In this document: positions 11,401 through 20,935 of the stretch, piece by piece | Layout: each line of letters starts with the position of its first letter | Numbering within the stretch: position 1 is the first letter of the stretch | Virus record (IMG/VR): IMGVR_UViG_3300044825_002252 | Location: 1-60,262 of that record | DNA: 60,262 nucleotides | Direction: 5' to 3' (one strand) | Origin: a virus | The notes under the pieces: model-generated | The model's database searches: none | The model's input: only the letters and a program-made list of their open reading frames with translations | What the model was told of the DNA's origin: nothing | Made by a program: the position numbers and the translations under genes

Positions 11401-12460
11401 CGGAATGAAAGTGGATGGATTTGCTGCTGAACCTGGCGATCAAGATGATATTGGTGTAACTGGAACTATGAGTGTTGATTCTTACACTCAATATAATCAA
11501 AATGGAATTGGAGTGTCAATTACTAATGGAGCTTATGCTCAGTTGGTATCTATTTTCACTATTTGCGATGATATTGCAATTTATACTGGCTCTGGTGGTC
11601 AATGCGATTTAACTAATTCCAATGCCTCATTTGGTAATTATGGTTTGTACTCAAATGGAGTTGGAGATCAAAATTCCAAGTCAATCTATCGTTACACCGG
11701 CAAAGTAACCCAAGAAGCTCCAATTGAAACAGATACAATTACTGTGTCTGGCGTTGGTACAAATCGTCCATATGATGGACAAGCATTATATTTTGGTCAA
11801 TTGTATAATACAGTTCAAACAATAATAGTAGACAATCCAGGATTAGGATATTTACCTGGATTGCCACCAAGAGTAATTATTGATCTACCGGAGGGTCCAA
11901 ATGGTATTCGTGCTGAAGCTTCCGCAAATGTTGATGTTTTTGGTAGAGTTACATCGATTGATGTAATTAGCAATGGAAGTCAATATGTTGGTATACCAAC
12001 AGTTTCAATTGATCCCCCACCAGGAGCTGGAATTCAAGCAGTTGCGAGAGCTACGTTATATCCGACTTATTATAATATAGCTTCAGCAACAGACCCTGTA
12101 AATGGAGTCTCTACTATAGTGTTGACTCAGACTCTAAATAATACAGTTGGGGCTGGTACTACAGTATATTTTAATAGATTAAGTCTACAAATTGCTACTA
12201 CCATTTCGTTTGAATGGGTGGGAGCAGGGACAAATATCAACACTGCAAAGCCTGCATTAGGTGGAATTACAAATCCAGATAATGAAGTTGTTAAATTAAA
12301 TGGTGGACAAGTGGTATATACTAGTACAAATCAGGCAGGTAACTTTAAAATTGGTGATGATATTACAGTTAATCAATTAACTGGTACAATTACTGGAAGG
12401 TCTTTCGATCAAAGTTTGTTAAATACAATAACACCTTTAATCATTGCATTAGGTAAGTAA
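8483..12460 (+). CDS. Large beta-helix virion protein with four internal repeats
   Basis: 1,325 aa. Residues about 90-210 have the pattern of a right-handed beta-helix opening (KTIFVTQNGNDNNTG, then GDTIKVYPGVYVEENPIVL), as in pectin-lyase-fold phage proteins. Then come helical AARLIDKNLNYI-type segments (about 215-490). Four related modules start near residues 507, 672, 766 and 834: each has a Y-x-x-(I/V)-(T/S)-G start, (F)-(T/S)-C-(P/S)-S-x-G and YPTGNNGYEF cores and, in three, a STLPHTYVSGG-type end. A conserved domain with YTQYNQNGIGVSI and DLTNSNASFGNYGLYS follows, then a C-terminal GNFKIGDDITVNQLTGTITG block. Residues 90-200 and 950-1325 match the protein at 31701-33566, so the two are paralogs. 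It is probably a fibre or adhesin; no catalytic residues are evident. Confidence 0.8.
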   Translation: MSDKSFGARKIHLIGGEEVPNITSQNDLDINAVNVAISTNLGVGSSVTAQTYYGDGVNLVGIVTNLVPGIGIDLFPSQTPGNKGQVKVQAYRPLGKTIFVTQNGNDNNTGLTESDAKKTIKAAATVAVFGDTIKVYPGVYVEENPIVLKKTVSVEGTELRNCVVTPKYPYLDLFHVNNGCHITDMSFIGPNMTDGAAVVALQPLQGVSVDRYFDAARMLRLNLDYIARESVGFLTSGFSGFAGNHREQDAARLIDKNLNYISAEAVGFLTSPTGYNFSLSSGDYTNCREDVVSIMGAVSYDLKANSNRKSVGAALSYFNSSGGLIHITGIATQQATIAALDYAVGIAKSVIDNVSPPISYQSGIGSIAQVKDLSVIAVAGGCVGVGTTIAQLVGIVTQAIGAASTSGLPSIRFGVTLESKDCSDDVKDIWKCVIHDITRGGNSRSVDAGKSYYDSNWNLIPQILKNPNEVNQTVATLDYSFGIARSVINNSTWGGYPVGLGTTVTNAVYDNITGVTSITALNHGLSLDDAVKIVGLGFTCPSGPGIVTYPSGSLGYIFNVLRVVDSNNFEVIVGQSTLPHTYVSGGNVQKYTNYQNQISQVKDLGMQKDPLTGFNNGVNGCANVVSAMRSCVGIVTNIVGYGSTAFTSVGIRTTYPGNSGIGFTSILGITSAVYDEVSGKLTVISPGIKAIKGESVEIRNLAFSCSSGGSGISTQSFPSGRYGYDFFIDKVNSNGSFEVYVGASTLPHTYAGGGFVLDRTVAITTATYNHVTGITTIKANGLSIETGDLVKIRGLQFSCPSGSGTTTIYPTGNNGYEFRVLDIVVDKPFNVTNAVYSNITGIATITAPGIAVTYNDLVELRNLEFSCPSSPPNLLYPTGNNGYEFRVLSSIGSTFTVDVGKSTIPHTYVPSTGTVINRTKTANDTFTINVGPSTIPHTYVSGGIAIPEFSRGVGPITQGPYIRNCTNFIGDSIGMKVDGFAAEPGDQDDIGVTGTMSVDSYTQYNQNGIGVSITNGAYAQLVSIFTICDDIAIYTGSGGQCDLTNSNASFGNYGLYSNGVGDQNSKSIYRYTGKVTQEAPIETDTITVSGVGTNRPYDGQALYFGQLYNTVQTIIVDNPGLGYLPGLPPRVIIDLPEGPNGIRAEASANVDVFGRVTSIDVISNGSQYVGIPTVSIDPPPGAGIQAVARATLYPTYYNIASATDPVNGVSTIVLTQTLNNTVGAGTTVYFNRLSLQIATTISFEWVGAGTNINTAKPALGGITNPDNEVVKLNGGQVVYTSTNQAGNFKIGDDITVNQLTGTITGRSFDQSLLNTITPLIIALGK

Positions 12461-12462
12461 AA

Positions 12463-12831
12463 ATGGCAGCAATTGCACTCAATAAATTTAGAACAATTAG
12501 GGTCGGTGTTACAACCAATATGGTTGGAATATACACTTGCCCTATTGGTGTGGCATCTATTGTTATCTTATCTCAGGTAACAAATGTCTCCACTGCAGGA
12601 ACAACTTATAACGTAACTGCTATACATTCTCGTGATTTAGCAATTCAGCCAACTGAGATTAAAGCTGATTATAAATTTGCAAATCAAGTTGACATCCCAG
12701 CAAATGACAGTGTTTCTTTGATACCAGATGGTAGACTTGCATTAGAAACATATGATGTAATTAAAATTCAAGGTAATGAAAATGGTGTTCTTGAATTAAT
12801 TCTAAGTGTCCTCGAAACTGCTAAGAAATAA
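12463..12831 (+). CDS. Small virion protein, partner of the beta-helix and collagen-like proteins
   Basis: 122 aa, beginning MAAIALNKFRTIRVG. It starts two bases after the previous stop and ends 6 bases before the collagen-like fibre gene. It is a paralog of the 113-aa protein at 33569-33910: both share an MA-x-ALN-x-F-x-T opening, IYTxPxG, QV(A/T)N(V/I)S, ANDxxxL and a final (S)(V/I)LET block. It sits in the same position of the duplicated three-gene cassette, which suggests a connector or capping protein between the two large proteins. That role is inference; the family is unnamed to me. Confidence 0.75.
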   Translation: MAAIALNKFRTIRVGVTTNMVGIYTCPIGVASIVILSQVTNVSTAGTTYNVTAIHSRDLAIQPTEIKADYKFANQVDIPANDSVSLIPDGRLALETYDVIKIQGNENGVLELILSVLETAKK

Positions 12832-12837
12832 AAGTAA

Positions 12838-15800
12838 ATGACTAAGTATACTTCAGGAAGAGTAAAGAGATTCCCACAATCGGGAATCACTTCAGATCGA
12901 TACCAATTTTTAGGCTTAGAGCAAGCTGAACCTGATCTTGGCGATCCTATTGTTGGTGTTTCTTCTATCGGGGTAAATCCAGCACCTTATGGTGACCAAT
13001 ATGTTTTAACCAGTATTGCTGGACAAACAGGAAAAAGATATTGGATAAAAGCAATAGATCTCAATACTGATGGTATACAAGGTACGCAAGGTTCACAAGG
13101 AACACAAGGACTACAAGGTACTCAAGGTATCGGAAGTCCTATAGTTGAAATTTTAGGGACAGTTCCAGTATTTACTGATTTACCTGGATACGAGACTCCA
13201 CCAACTCCACAGACTTATACTGGAGCAGCTGGTGATGCTTACATTGAAGAAGCCACTAATAATTTGTGGATATGGGATAGCACTAAATGGGTTAACGTAG
13301 GGCAAATTCGTGGACCCCAGGGAGCTCAAGGATCTCAAGGATTTCAGGGTACACAAGGTCCACAGGGACCACAGGGTCCACAGGGATTACAAGGAACTCA
13401 AGGTCCACAGGGTTTACAGGGAATACAAGGATCACAAGGTCCACAGGGTTCACAGGGATTACAGGGACCACAAGGACTTCAGGGACAAGCTGGAACTGCA
13501 CAGGGAGCTCAAGGTTCTCAAGGAACACAAGGTCTTCAAGGTCCACAAGGAATTCAAGGAACACAAGGAATTCAAGGACTTCAAGGAAGACAAGGATCAC
13601 AAGGTCTTCAAGGTCCACAAGGAATTCAAGGAACACAAGGAATTCAAGGAAGTCAAGGTTTACAAGGTCCACAGGGAGCACAAGGTTTACAAGGTATACA
13701 GGGTACTGCTGGTAACGTACAAGGAGCTCAAGGTACACAAGGTAGCCAAGGAACACAAGGTCTTCAAGGACCACAGGGAATTCAAGGATCACAGGGAATT
13801 CAAGGTGCTCAAGGACTTCAAGGAAGACAAGGATCACAAGGTATCCAAGGATCACAAGGTCTCCAAGGAGCTCAAGGTCTTCAAGGACCACAGGGACTTC
13901 AAGGAACTCAGGGCATTCAAGGTAGCCAAGGTCCACAAGGAACGCAAGGTTTACAAGGCTTACAGGGTCTCCAAGGTATTCAAGGACAAGCTGGATCAGT
14001 TCAAGGTGCACAAGGTTCTCAGGGCACACAAGGAGCTCAAGGTGCTCAAGGACTTCAAGGTATACAAGGAAGTCAAGGTTTACAAGGTTCACAGGGCACA
14101 CAAGGAGCTCAAGGTATTCAAGGAGTACAGGGCCAAGAAGGAATTCAAGGACCAAAAGGAGAACCAGGATCAAATAATAATGGATTTAATGTAGTAAATG
14201 AAACTCTGTCCAACTCAAGTTGGTATGTTGGATTATTATCCACATCATCTGGCGTTTCAACAGATGTATACGTATCTGATTCAAAATTAACTTTTAATCC
14301 ATCATCAGGCAATCTTGGCATTGGAACCACAAATCCAACATCATCATTACAAATCAATAATACTAAAGGAACTGTTAGTGTTGGAGTTGTAACATCACGT
14401 ATTTCCTCTGACAATGGCATATTATTTGCTGGTATTGGAACCATAGCTCCTGGTATAGGAAGTGAAACTTTAACTTCTGGAGTTTTTACTGAAGTAAATG
14501 GACTACTTTTAAATAGTGGAATTAATTTATCTCAACTAATTAATCCAAGAGATACTACCAGAGTCGGTGGTATTATTAGATTGGATTCGAGAACTCTCAA
14601 TGAATCTTTTGGTGGTATAGGTGATTATAAATGTTTCGTTGTTAAATATGCTCCTGTCGGAGTTGCAACAAATAATGACCAAGGAATAAAAGATGGTCTT
14701 GTCATAAGTTTAGAAAATGGACAAACATATCTTGTACCTGATGAAGGAAATGTTCTAGTTGGACTTAAAAATGATACAGGAACAGCAAACCAAAAACTTC
14801 AAGTAGATGGTGGTGCTTATGTAAGTGGTAATCTTGGAGTTGGTGTTACTAGTCCAGAGGCAAAACTGCATGTAGCAAGTTTTACTGGAACAACAAATAG
14901 ATTATTAATCAGTCAACAAAAAACTTATGGAACTGGTACAGGAACCACAGAGAGAGTTGGTATTGACTTTGCAATAAGTGAAACTTATATTTCTCCAGTA
15001 ACAGATAGAATTTTTGCCAGAATAGACGCTGGACCAGAAAGTGAAACCGACTCTGGACAATCATTTTTATCTCTCTCTACTAGAGATGGTGGTGTAGTAG
15101 AAGAAAAAGTTCGTATAACTTCATCTGGAAATGTTGGCATTGGAACCACAAATCCATCACAAAAACTACAGGTAGGAAGTGGATCTTCTACATTCGTTGT
15201 TACTGGTGTCGGTAGTGTTGGTATTGGAACCACAAATCCTATTGTCTCATTAGATGTTGTCGGCGACACAAGAATTTCAGGAGTATCTACATTTAATGGA
15301 TCAATAAAATTAAATTCAACTTTAAAAGATTTATATGATAGTGTTGGTAGTTCTGGATCCATTTTAATTTCCACAGGTGCTGGAGTTAGTTGGACTAATC
15401 CATTTGCTGCAGGATTGCAGGGACTTCAAGGAACTCAAGGTAGTGAAGGTCTCCAAGGAGCTCAAGGTACTCAAGGTCTCCAAGGAGCTCAAGGAACTCA
15501 AGGTCTCCAAGGAACTCAAGGTAGTGAAGGTCTCCAAGGAGCTCAAGGTACTCAAGGAACTCAAGGTCTGCAAGGAACTCAAGGTAGTGAAGGTCTCCAA
15601 GGAACTCAAGGTCTGCAAGGAACTCAAGGTAGTGAAGGTCTCCAAGGAACTCAAGGTACTGAAGGTCTACAAGGAGCTCAAGGTCTCCAAGGAACTCAAG
15701 GTAGTGAAGGTCTCCAAGGAGCTCAAGGTACTCAAGGTGCCAGTGATGGTGGAATCGCCATTCTTGATGACACATCGACAAATTCAAATTGGTATGTTGG

Positions 15801-17814
15801 ATTCGTATCTATAACATCTGGTATAGCAAAAACAGCTCATGTTTCTTCTGGAAAATTAACTTTCAATCCATCATCAGGTAATCTTGGTATTGGAACCACA
15901 AATCCAACATCAAAACTTTATGTTGTTGGTGATGGATACTTCACTGGTGTAGTAACAGCAACTACTTTCTATGGTGATGGTTCACAATTAACAAATCTTG
16001 CTACTCCCGGAACACTTATTTCAATTTCTACTAACACATCAAACCAAGCACAATTCTTAACTTATGCAGTAGGTGTTGGATCAACTGCTGGACTTGGTGT
16101 AACAACTACAGGTTTAGTATTCAATCCATCATCAGGCAATCTTGGTATTAAAACCGACAATCCAACATCAAGACTTTGGGTTGATGGCGATGGATATTTT
16201 ACTGGTGTAGTTACGGCAACATCATTTATAGGTAGTGGTGCTTCATTAACTGGATTGATTCCAAATACCATACAAAACATAGATAATAATCAGTTATATT
16301 ATCCATTATTATCTCCAGCATTTAGTGGAACTATTTCTAGTATTTCTGCATCAAGCACTTCAATTGTTTTTAATCCAGGAACTGATTCTCTAGGAATAGG
16401 AACAACAAATCCAACACAAAAACTACATGTACAAGGTAATGCTAGAATTACTGGTGCGATTTATGATTCTACAAATTCTCCAGGAGGTTCAGGTCAAGTT
16501 CTTTTATCAACCTTAACAGGAACACAATGGAGTCCGTTTCCACCAGATGCAAATGCAAGCAAATTCAATACCAACATTGATAATTCTCTTTACGTTCAGC
16601 CAACAGGAACATTAGATATTGTTGGTGTAGGTGTAACAACAACGCAAATTACAACACTCCCATCTGGTTCTAGTAAGTACATAGTTCGTTCAATTCACGT
16701 TACAAACGTATCAAATGGTGACGCAGAAATTACCTCTGGATTCATAATGAATGCAAGAAAAGTTCCTGCTACTATTTCAGTGAGTGTTGGGTCTAGTGGT
16801 GGTGCTGGTATTCATACATTTACCGTAGGTTCTGCAAGTAGCATTAGAATTGGTATGGCAGTCACTGGTACTGGTAATATTGGAGAAACTACAGGTATTG
16901 GTTCAACTGCTGGATTCCAGTATAATACATATGTAACCAGTGTTGATGGAAACGTTATCACAATCAACAAACCAATGAGTGGTCATGCAACAGGGATTTT
17001 ACAGTTCTCACCAGTTTCAATTATTGCATCTAGACTACCAGTTCCTGTTGGTTCTGCAGTTGAACTCCTGAAAGAACCAATGATCCTAGATTCATTGGAT
17101 AGTATAGTCGTTCAATCTACTGGTGCTGGTTCTGGTATTGGATCAACATCAACTGCAGCAATTTCGCAAACTGCAAACTCTAATTTCCTAACTGTCACTG
17201 CAGGAGCTGCAATTACAAACTATATTACTCCGGGAATGTTAATCCAGTCAACTGACAATAACACTGGAATTCAAACAAATACTTTTGTTGGCGATGGATA
17301 CAGTCCAGGATCATTGTCAATTCCAATGACAAAACCAGCAAGAACATCCTTTGCTAACACTTCATATTCATTTACTGAAGTTGTTGTACCTCAAGATGGT
17401 GCATTACAAACATCTATAGTATATCAATCTATATCAGATTCGTCCTATCAAAATGGCACAGGAACTGTAGTAGGACTCGTTGCATCTGGAGCGGTTTCTG
17501 GTATTACTGCAACAGCACCAGTATGTTATTATGGAACTGGAAGTACATATCCAGCAGTAGTACAATCAATTAGAGTCACTAACATTTCCGATGAATACAT
17601 TTATCCAGGAGGAGATTATCCAGTTTGGGTTGGTATTGGTAATAGTGATACGGTATTCTCTTGGTTGGCATATAATATGGTAATTCCAAGAAACTCTTCA
17701 ATTGAACTTTGCGAGTCTCCAAAGAGATTGGGAATCGGTCAATCAATCTTTGCTTATGCATATGCACCAAATACAATAGAAATTCAAATCTCAGCAAAAC
17801 AAAAAATCACATAA
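12838..17814 (+). CDS. Giant collagen-like fibre protein (Gly-X-Gln triplets)
   Basis: 1,658 aa. Collagen-like Gly-X-Y tracts, nearly all with Gln in the third place (GPQGAQGSQ...), cover residues about 79-99, 159-445 and 859-968. The first long tract is broken by short inserts (GQAGTAQG, GTAGNVQG, GQAGSVQG) and ends in GPKGEPGS. Between and after the tracts lie several NLGIGTTNPTSxL beta modules, each followed by V-x-G-D and T-G-V-V-T-A-T, with YGDGSQLTNL copies: typical trimeric phage fibre repeats. Residues about 1240-1658 form a non-repetitive C-terminal domain, probably the tip. X positions carry Ser, Thr, Pro, Leu, Ile and Ala, so Thr/Ser could be glycosylated. The long open frames on both strands across the tracts are by-products of the repeats. 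Confidence 0.88.
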   Translation: MTKYTSGRVKRFPQSGITSDRYQFLGLEQAEPDLGDPIVGVSSIGVNPAPYGDQYVLTSIAGQTGKRYWIKAIDLNTDGIQGTQGSQGTQGLQGTQGIGSPIVEILGTVPVFTDLPGYETPPTPQTYTGAAGDAYIEEATNNLWIWDSTKWVNVGQIRGPQGAQGSQGFQGTQGPQGPQGPQGLQGTQGPQGLQGIQGSQGPQGSQGLQGPQGLQGQAGTAQGAQGSQGTQGLQGPQGIQGTQGIQGLQGRQGSQGLQGPQGIQGTQGIQGSQGLQGPQGAQGLQGIQGTAGNVQGAQGTQGSQGTQGLQGPQGIQGSQGIQGAQGLQGRQGSQGIQGSQGLQGAQGLQGPQGLQGTQGIQGSQGPQGTQGLQGLQGLQGIQGQAGSVQGAQGSQGTQGAQGAQGLQGIQGSQGLQGSQGTQGAQGIQGVQGQEGIQGPKGEPGSNNNGFNVVNETLSNSSWYVGLLSTSSGVSTDVYVSDSKLTFNPSSGNLGIGTTNPTSSLQINNTKGTVSVGVVTSRISSDNGILFAGIGTIAPGIGSETLTSGVFTEVNGLLLNSGINLSQLINPRDTTRVGGIIRLDSRTLNESFGGIGDYKCFVVKYAPVGVATNNDQGIKDGLVISLENGQTYLVPDEGNVLVGLKNDTGTANQKLQVDGGAYVSGNLGVGVTSPEAKLHVASFTGTTNRLLISQQKTYGTGTGTTERVGIDFAISETYISPVTDRIFARIDAGPESETDSGQSFLSLSTRDGGVVEEKVRITSSGNVGIGTTNPSQKLQVGSGSSTFVVTGVGSVGIGTTNPIVSLDVVGDTRISGVSTFNGSIKLNSTLKDLYDSVGSSGSILISTGAGVSWTNPFAAGLQGLQGTQGSEGLQGAQGTQGLQGAQGTQGLQGTQGSEGLQGAQGTQGTQGLQGTQGSEGLQGTQGLQGTQGSEGLQGTQGTEGLQGAQGLQGTQGSEGLQGAQGTQGASDGGIAILDDTSTNSNWYVGFVSITSGIAKTAHVSSGKLTFNPSSGNLGIGTTNPTSKLYVVGDGYFTGVVTATTFYGDGSQLTNLATPGTLISISTNTSNQAQFLTYAVGVGSTAGLGVTTTGLVFNPSSGNLGIKTDNPTSRLWVDGDGYFTGVVTATSFIGSGASLTGLIPNTIQNIDNNQLYYPLLSPAFSGTISSISASSTSIVFNPGTDSLGIGTTNPTQKLHVQGNARITGAIYDSTNSPGGSGQVLLSTLTGTQWSPFPPDANASKFNTNIDNSLYVQPTGTLDIVGVGVTTTQITTLPSGSSKYIVRSIHVTNVSNGDAEITSGFIMNARKVPATISVSVGSSGGAGIHTFTVGSASSIRIGMAVTGTGNIGETTGIGSTAGFQYNTYVTSVDGNVITINKPMSGHATGILQFSPVSIIASRLPVPVGSAVELLKEPMILDSLDSIVVQSTGAGSGIGSTSTAAISQTANSNFLTVTAGAAITNYITPGMLIQSTDNNTGIQTNTFVGDGYSPGSLSIPMTKPARTSFANTSYSFTEVVVPQDGALQTSIVYQSISDSSYQNGTGTVVGLVASGAVSGITATAPVCYYGTGSTYPAVVQSIRVTNISDEYIYPGGDYPVWVGIGNSDTVFSWLAYNMVIPRNSSIELCESPKRLGIGQSIFAYAYAPNTIEIQISAKQKIT

Positions 17815-17817
17815 TTT

Positions 17818-18471
17818 ATGAGTATTCTTATATCATTACCTTGTTATGGTGGATTGGTGAATGAAAAAACCACAACATCATTGTTTAATCTTGGTAAACT
17901 TTTAGTTCGCAATAATATAGAACACGGCATAATGACCGTCGCAAATGAGTCATTGATTACTCACGGACGGTCAAGAATTGCAAACTTCTTTATGAATAAT
18001 ACTGAGTTTGAGTATTTGTTCTGTTTGGATGCTGATGTTGCATTTTCATCAGAAGATGTATTAAAGTTATATTCATATCAAAAACCAATTGTGTCTGCAT
18101 CATATCCAATGAAAACAATACCAATTAGACACTGTTATGAGGTTTGTAATCCTGTAAAGTTATGTGGAAATCTAGTCAAGATTGGTGGAATTGGTATGGG
18201 ATTTGTATTAATTCACCGAAATGTCTTTCTGGAACTAAATAAGTATTATAGTGAATTGAAATATTTTCCTGGATTGAATAATTCAAACTATCCAATCACC
18301 GAAAAAGAATATCACAATTCTTATCACTACTTTGCAGAAATGAATAAGGAAGGAAAATACTTAGGAGAAGATATGAGTTTCTTTCATCGCGTCAGTGATA
18401 TTGGTTATGATGTTTGGATGGATACAACTATAGAATTACAACACATCGGTTCTCACGTATTCGGTAAGTAA
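17818..18471 (+). CDS. GT-A fold glycosyltransferase (phage type)
   Basis: 217 aa. Features of a small GT-A glycosyltransferase: LISLPCYGG at the N-terminus, an Arg-rich motif HGRSRIANFF (49-58), the metal/sugar-nucleotide motif FCLDADVAF (DAD at 71-73), a glycine-rich GIGMGFVLIHR segment (124-134), and GEDMSFFHR (183-191), where Glu-Asp would be the catalytic acid region. It starts 3 bases after the collagen-like fibre stop and ends one base before a YGWFGGG repeat protein, so it is translated with both. It probably adds a sugar to one of these virion proteins or to a phage glycan; donor and acceptor are unknown. Confidence 0.75.
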   Translation: MSILISLPCYGGLVNEKTTTSLFNLGKLLVRNNIEHGIMTVANESLITHGRSRIANFFMNNTEFEYLFCLDADVAFSSEDVLKLYSYQKPIVSASYPMKTIPIRHCYEVCNPVKLCGNLVKIGGIGMGFVLIHRNVFLELNKYYSELKYFPGLNNSNYPITEKEYHNSYHYFAEMNKEGKYLGEDMSFFHRVSDIGYDVWMDTTIELQHIGSHVFGK

Positions 18472-18472
18472 A

Positions 18473-20299
18473 ATGGCAATTGGAGTATTTGGTTTACAAG
18501 TTGCTTATAAACTGAAGAGAGCTGAATTACTGAGTACTGATGATACTCACGGTTGGATCGGCGGTGGATCCACTCCTGGACCAGTATCATTATCAACGGT
18601 AGATCGTATAGATTTTTCAAATGATTTGATAACAGCATCAGTAAGAAGTCCTTTAAATTCAGAAAGATTTAGATTAGCAGCAACAGGAAACTCTAATTAT
18701 GGTTGGTTTAGTGGTGGAACATTTGGAACGGCGTCATCATTAGATCGTATAGATTTTTCTAATGATTTTTCAAATGCTTCTCCAAGAGGACCATTGAGTT
18801 CAGGAAGATATACTTTAGCAGCAACAGGAAACTCTAACTATGGTTGGTTTGGTGGTGGGATAATACCATCACCATCTAAACCACAATCATCGACAGTTGA
18901 TCGTGTTGATTATGCTAATGATTCCTCCATTTCGTCACCAAGAGGACCATTAACTTTAGCAAGAGGGTTTATTGCAGCAACAGGAAACTCTAATTATGGT
19001 TGGTTTGGTGGTGGTTCTGGACCAGGACCTAGCGTATCTTCACCACCAGTATCAACAGTAGATCGGGTTGATTTTTCTAATGATTTTGTATCAGCATCAC
19101 CAAGGAGTTTATTGACTTTATCAAGATATGCACTAGCCGCAACAGGGAACTCTAACTATGGTTGGTTTGGTGGTGGAACTGAGATTGGAACCACAACAAG
19201 AGTCGATCGAGTTGATTTTTCTAATGACTCTTTGTGTTTAGTTAGAGGAAATATTGTTACTAGATCTTTCTATGCAGCGACAGGAAATTCTAATTATGGA
19301 TGGTGGACTGGTGGAAGTCCAACAACTTCTCTTGTATATAGAATTGATTTTTCTAATGATTTGGCATCAGCATCATCTAGAGGATTTACAAGCGCAACAA
19401 AAGGATCTTCATCTGCTGCATCAGGTCAAGCAAAGAATAATTCAATAAAACCACAAAAGACAGGAAGTTACGGATGGTGGGGTGGTGGTAATCCTAATAT
19501 ATCAACCGTAGTGCGTACCGATTTTTCCAATGATTTAGCATCATCATCACAAAGAGGACCATTAAGTACAGGAAGAGCTTTCCTTGCAGCAACAGCAAAT
19601 GCAAATTATGGTTGGTTTAGTGGCGCTGGTGGTGGAGCAATGGATCGCATAGATTTTTCTAGTGATCTTACAAGAGCAATACCAAGAGGAAGTGGACCAA
19701 GTTTAACAAGAATGGCTGCAGTATCAAATTCTAGTTATGGTTGGTTTGGTGGTGGATATAATCCTACTTCTTCAAGTGTAACAAGAATTAATTTTTCAAA
19801 TGATTTAAGTACAAGATCACCTAGAGGAAATTTATTTCAACAAAGACATTATTTAGCAGCGACAGGAAATTCTAACTATGGATGGTTTGCTGGCGGAAGA
19901 AATCCTTCACCAATTACATTTACTGTTGAAACAGTAGATCGTATAGATTATACTAATGATTTAGCAACGGCATTACAAAGAGGACCATTAAACTCAGCGA
20001 GATCTTTACATGCAGCAGTAGGAAATTCTAATTATGGATGGTTTTCTGGTGGAGATTCTGGAGGAGTTACATATGAAAGAATTAACTTCTCAAATGATTC
20101 AATCAATTCTTTAACTAGAATTCCAAATTCACCTAGTCTCGTTGCGCTTGGAACTGGAAATAATAATTATGGATGGTTTGATCATTATGACGGTATCGCA
20201 TATAGATTGGATTTTTCCAATGATACATCTTTAAGACGAAGAGGACCATTAGCAGCAGGGGAATATGGAGCAGCAACCTCCAACACACCAGTAGGATAA
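18473..20299 (+). CDS. Twelve-repeat YGWFGGG propeller-like protein 1
   Basis: 608 aa. After a 25-residue leader (MAIGVFGLQVAYKLKRAEL) the protein is twelve repeats of 40-60 residues with the plan (Y)GWFGGG - variable loop - (T)VDRIDFSND - x - ASPRGPL - x - AATGNSN. Repeat 6 ends with an irregular insert (SGQAKNNSIKPQKTG), so the array is 6 + 6. This looks like two six-bladed kelch-like beta-propellers; the fold is inference. The variable loops after GGG differ in length and composition and would line one face of the propeller. It has two paralogs (21763-23601 and 26001-28241) with the same 6 + 6 plan. It ends SNTPVG, directly on a late promoter. It is likely a host-binding virion protein. 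Confidence 0.8.
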   Translation: MAIGVFGLQVAYKLKRAELLSTDDTHGWIGGGSTPGPVSLSTVDRIDFSNDLITASVRSPLNSERFRLAATGNSNYGWFSGGTFGTASSLDRIDFSNDFSNASPRGPLSSGRYTLAATGNSNYGWFGGGIIPSPSKPQSSTVDRVDYANDSSISSPRGPLTLARGFIAATGNSNYGWFGGGSGPGPSVSSPPVSTVDRVDFSNDFVSASPRSLLTLSRYALAATGNSNYGWFGGGTEIGTTTRVDRVDFSNDSLCLVRGNIVTRSFYAATGNSNYGWWTGGSPTTSLVYRIDFSNDLASASSRGFTSATKGSSSAASGQAKNNSIKPQKTGSYGWWGGGNPNISTVVRTDFSNDLASSSQRGPLSTGRAFLAATANANYGWFSGAGGGAMDRIDFSSDLTRAIPRGSGPSLTRMAAVSNSSYGWFGGGYNPTSSSVTRINFSNDLSTRSPRGNLFQQRHYLAATGNSNYGWFAGGRNPSPITFTVETVDRIDYTNDLATALQRGPLNSARSLHAAVGNSNYGWFSGGDSGGVTYERINFSNDSINSLTRIPNSPSLVALGTGNNNYGWFDHYDGIAYRLDFSNDTSLRRRGPLAAGEYGAATSNTPVG

Positions 20300-20302
20300 A
20301 TA
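20295..20302 (+). promoter_or_regulatory. Late promoter octamer (GATAAATA) over a stop codon
   Basis: Exact NATAAATA match that contains the TAA stop of repeat protein 1, 22 bases before the ATG of the oxygenase-like gene. Confidence 0.55.
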
Positions 20303-20323
20303 CTCACAACTACATTATTTCAT

Positions 20324-20935
20324 ATGAATCAAAATATAATTATTGTTGATAATTTCTATGAGAATCCATATGAAGTTCGTCAATATGCACTAAACCTGGA
20401 ATATCCACAACCACAAGAAGGTTATACATATCCAGGTAGAAATTCAAAAGGAACTTTTTATAATCAAGAGATTCATAATAAGTTTGAGAATCTTCTTGGA
20501 AGACCACTAATTCCAGCACAAGAAGGTAATCACGGAGACTTTAGATTATCATTAGAGAAAGATACATTTCAACAAGATATTCACATTGATCCTATTTGGG
20601 ATTGGGGGTGTGTTCTCTATATGAACCTTCCTAACCAATGTATTGATGAAGCAGGAACATCTTTCTGGAAACATAAAAAACTAGGATGGGAAAGATGTCC
20701 CGAACAACACGAAGCAGGTTGGTTTGGGTATAATTCTTATGAGGAAATTCGTGATGGTATTGTATACGGTGATGGACTTGACCGTTCTAAATGGGATAGA
20801 TACTGTTTAGCAAATATGAAATATAACAGGGCTGTTATATTCAATCCAAAACTTTGGCACTCACACGGAGAAAATTTTGGAGATTGTTTAGAAAACGGTA
20901 GATTAGTTCAGTTGTTCTTCTTTAATAATGCATAA
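20324..20935 (+). CDS. 2OG-Fe(II) oxygenase-like protein (DUF6445-like)
   Basis: 203 aa. The pattern of a double-stranded beta-helix dioxygenase is visible: H87-x-D89 (QDIHIDP), VLYMNLP, GTSFWKHK, then WHSHGENF (H179 or H181 as the distal Fe ligand) and R193 in NGRLVQLFFF as the probable 2-oxoglutarate anchor. This set resembles the family I know as DUF6445, often found near sulfotransferases and glycosyltransferases. Its stop overlaps the start of the sulfotransferase by 8 bases, so the two are coupled. Substrate is unknown: amino-acid side chains of virion proteins are one possibility, a small molecule another. Confidence 0.7.
   Translation: MNQNIIIVDNFYENPYEVRQYALNLEYPQPQEGYTYPGRNSKGTFYNQEIHNKFENLLGRPLIPAQEGNHGDFRLSLEKDTFQQDIHIDPIWDWGCVLYMNLPNQCIDEAGTSFWKHKKLGWERCPEQHEAGWFGYNSYEEIRDGIVYGDGLDRSKWDRYCLANMKYNRAVIFNPKLWHSHGENFGDCLENGRLVQLFFFNNA

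Noticed and set aside
13292-14194. Long open frames on both strands across the first collagen tract
   Set aside because: They arise from the 9-base Gly-X-Gln codon repeat, are low-complexity (Lys/Val/His or Leu/Val/Glu only) and have no ribosome-binding site; the collagen frame is the real one. The same holds at 15364-15814, 34639-35710 and 36359-36793.
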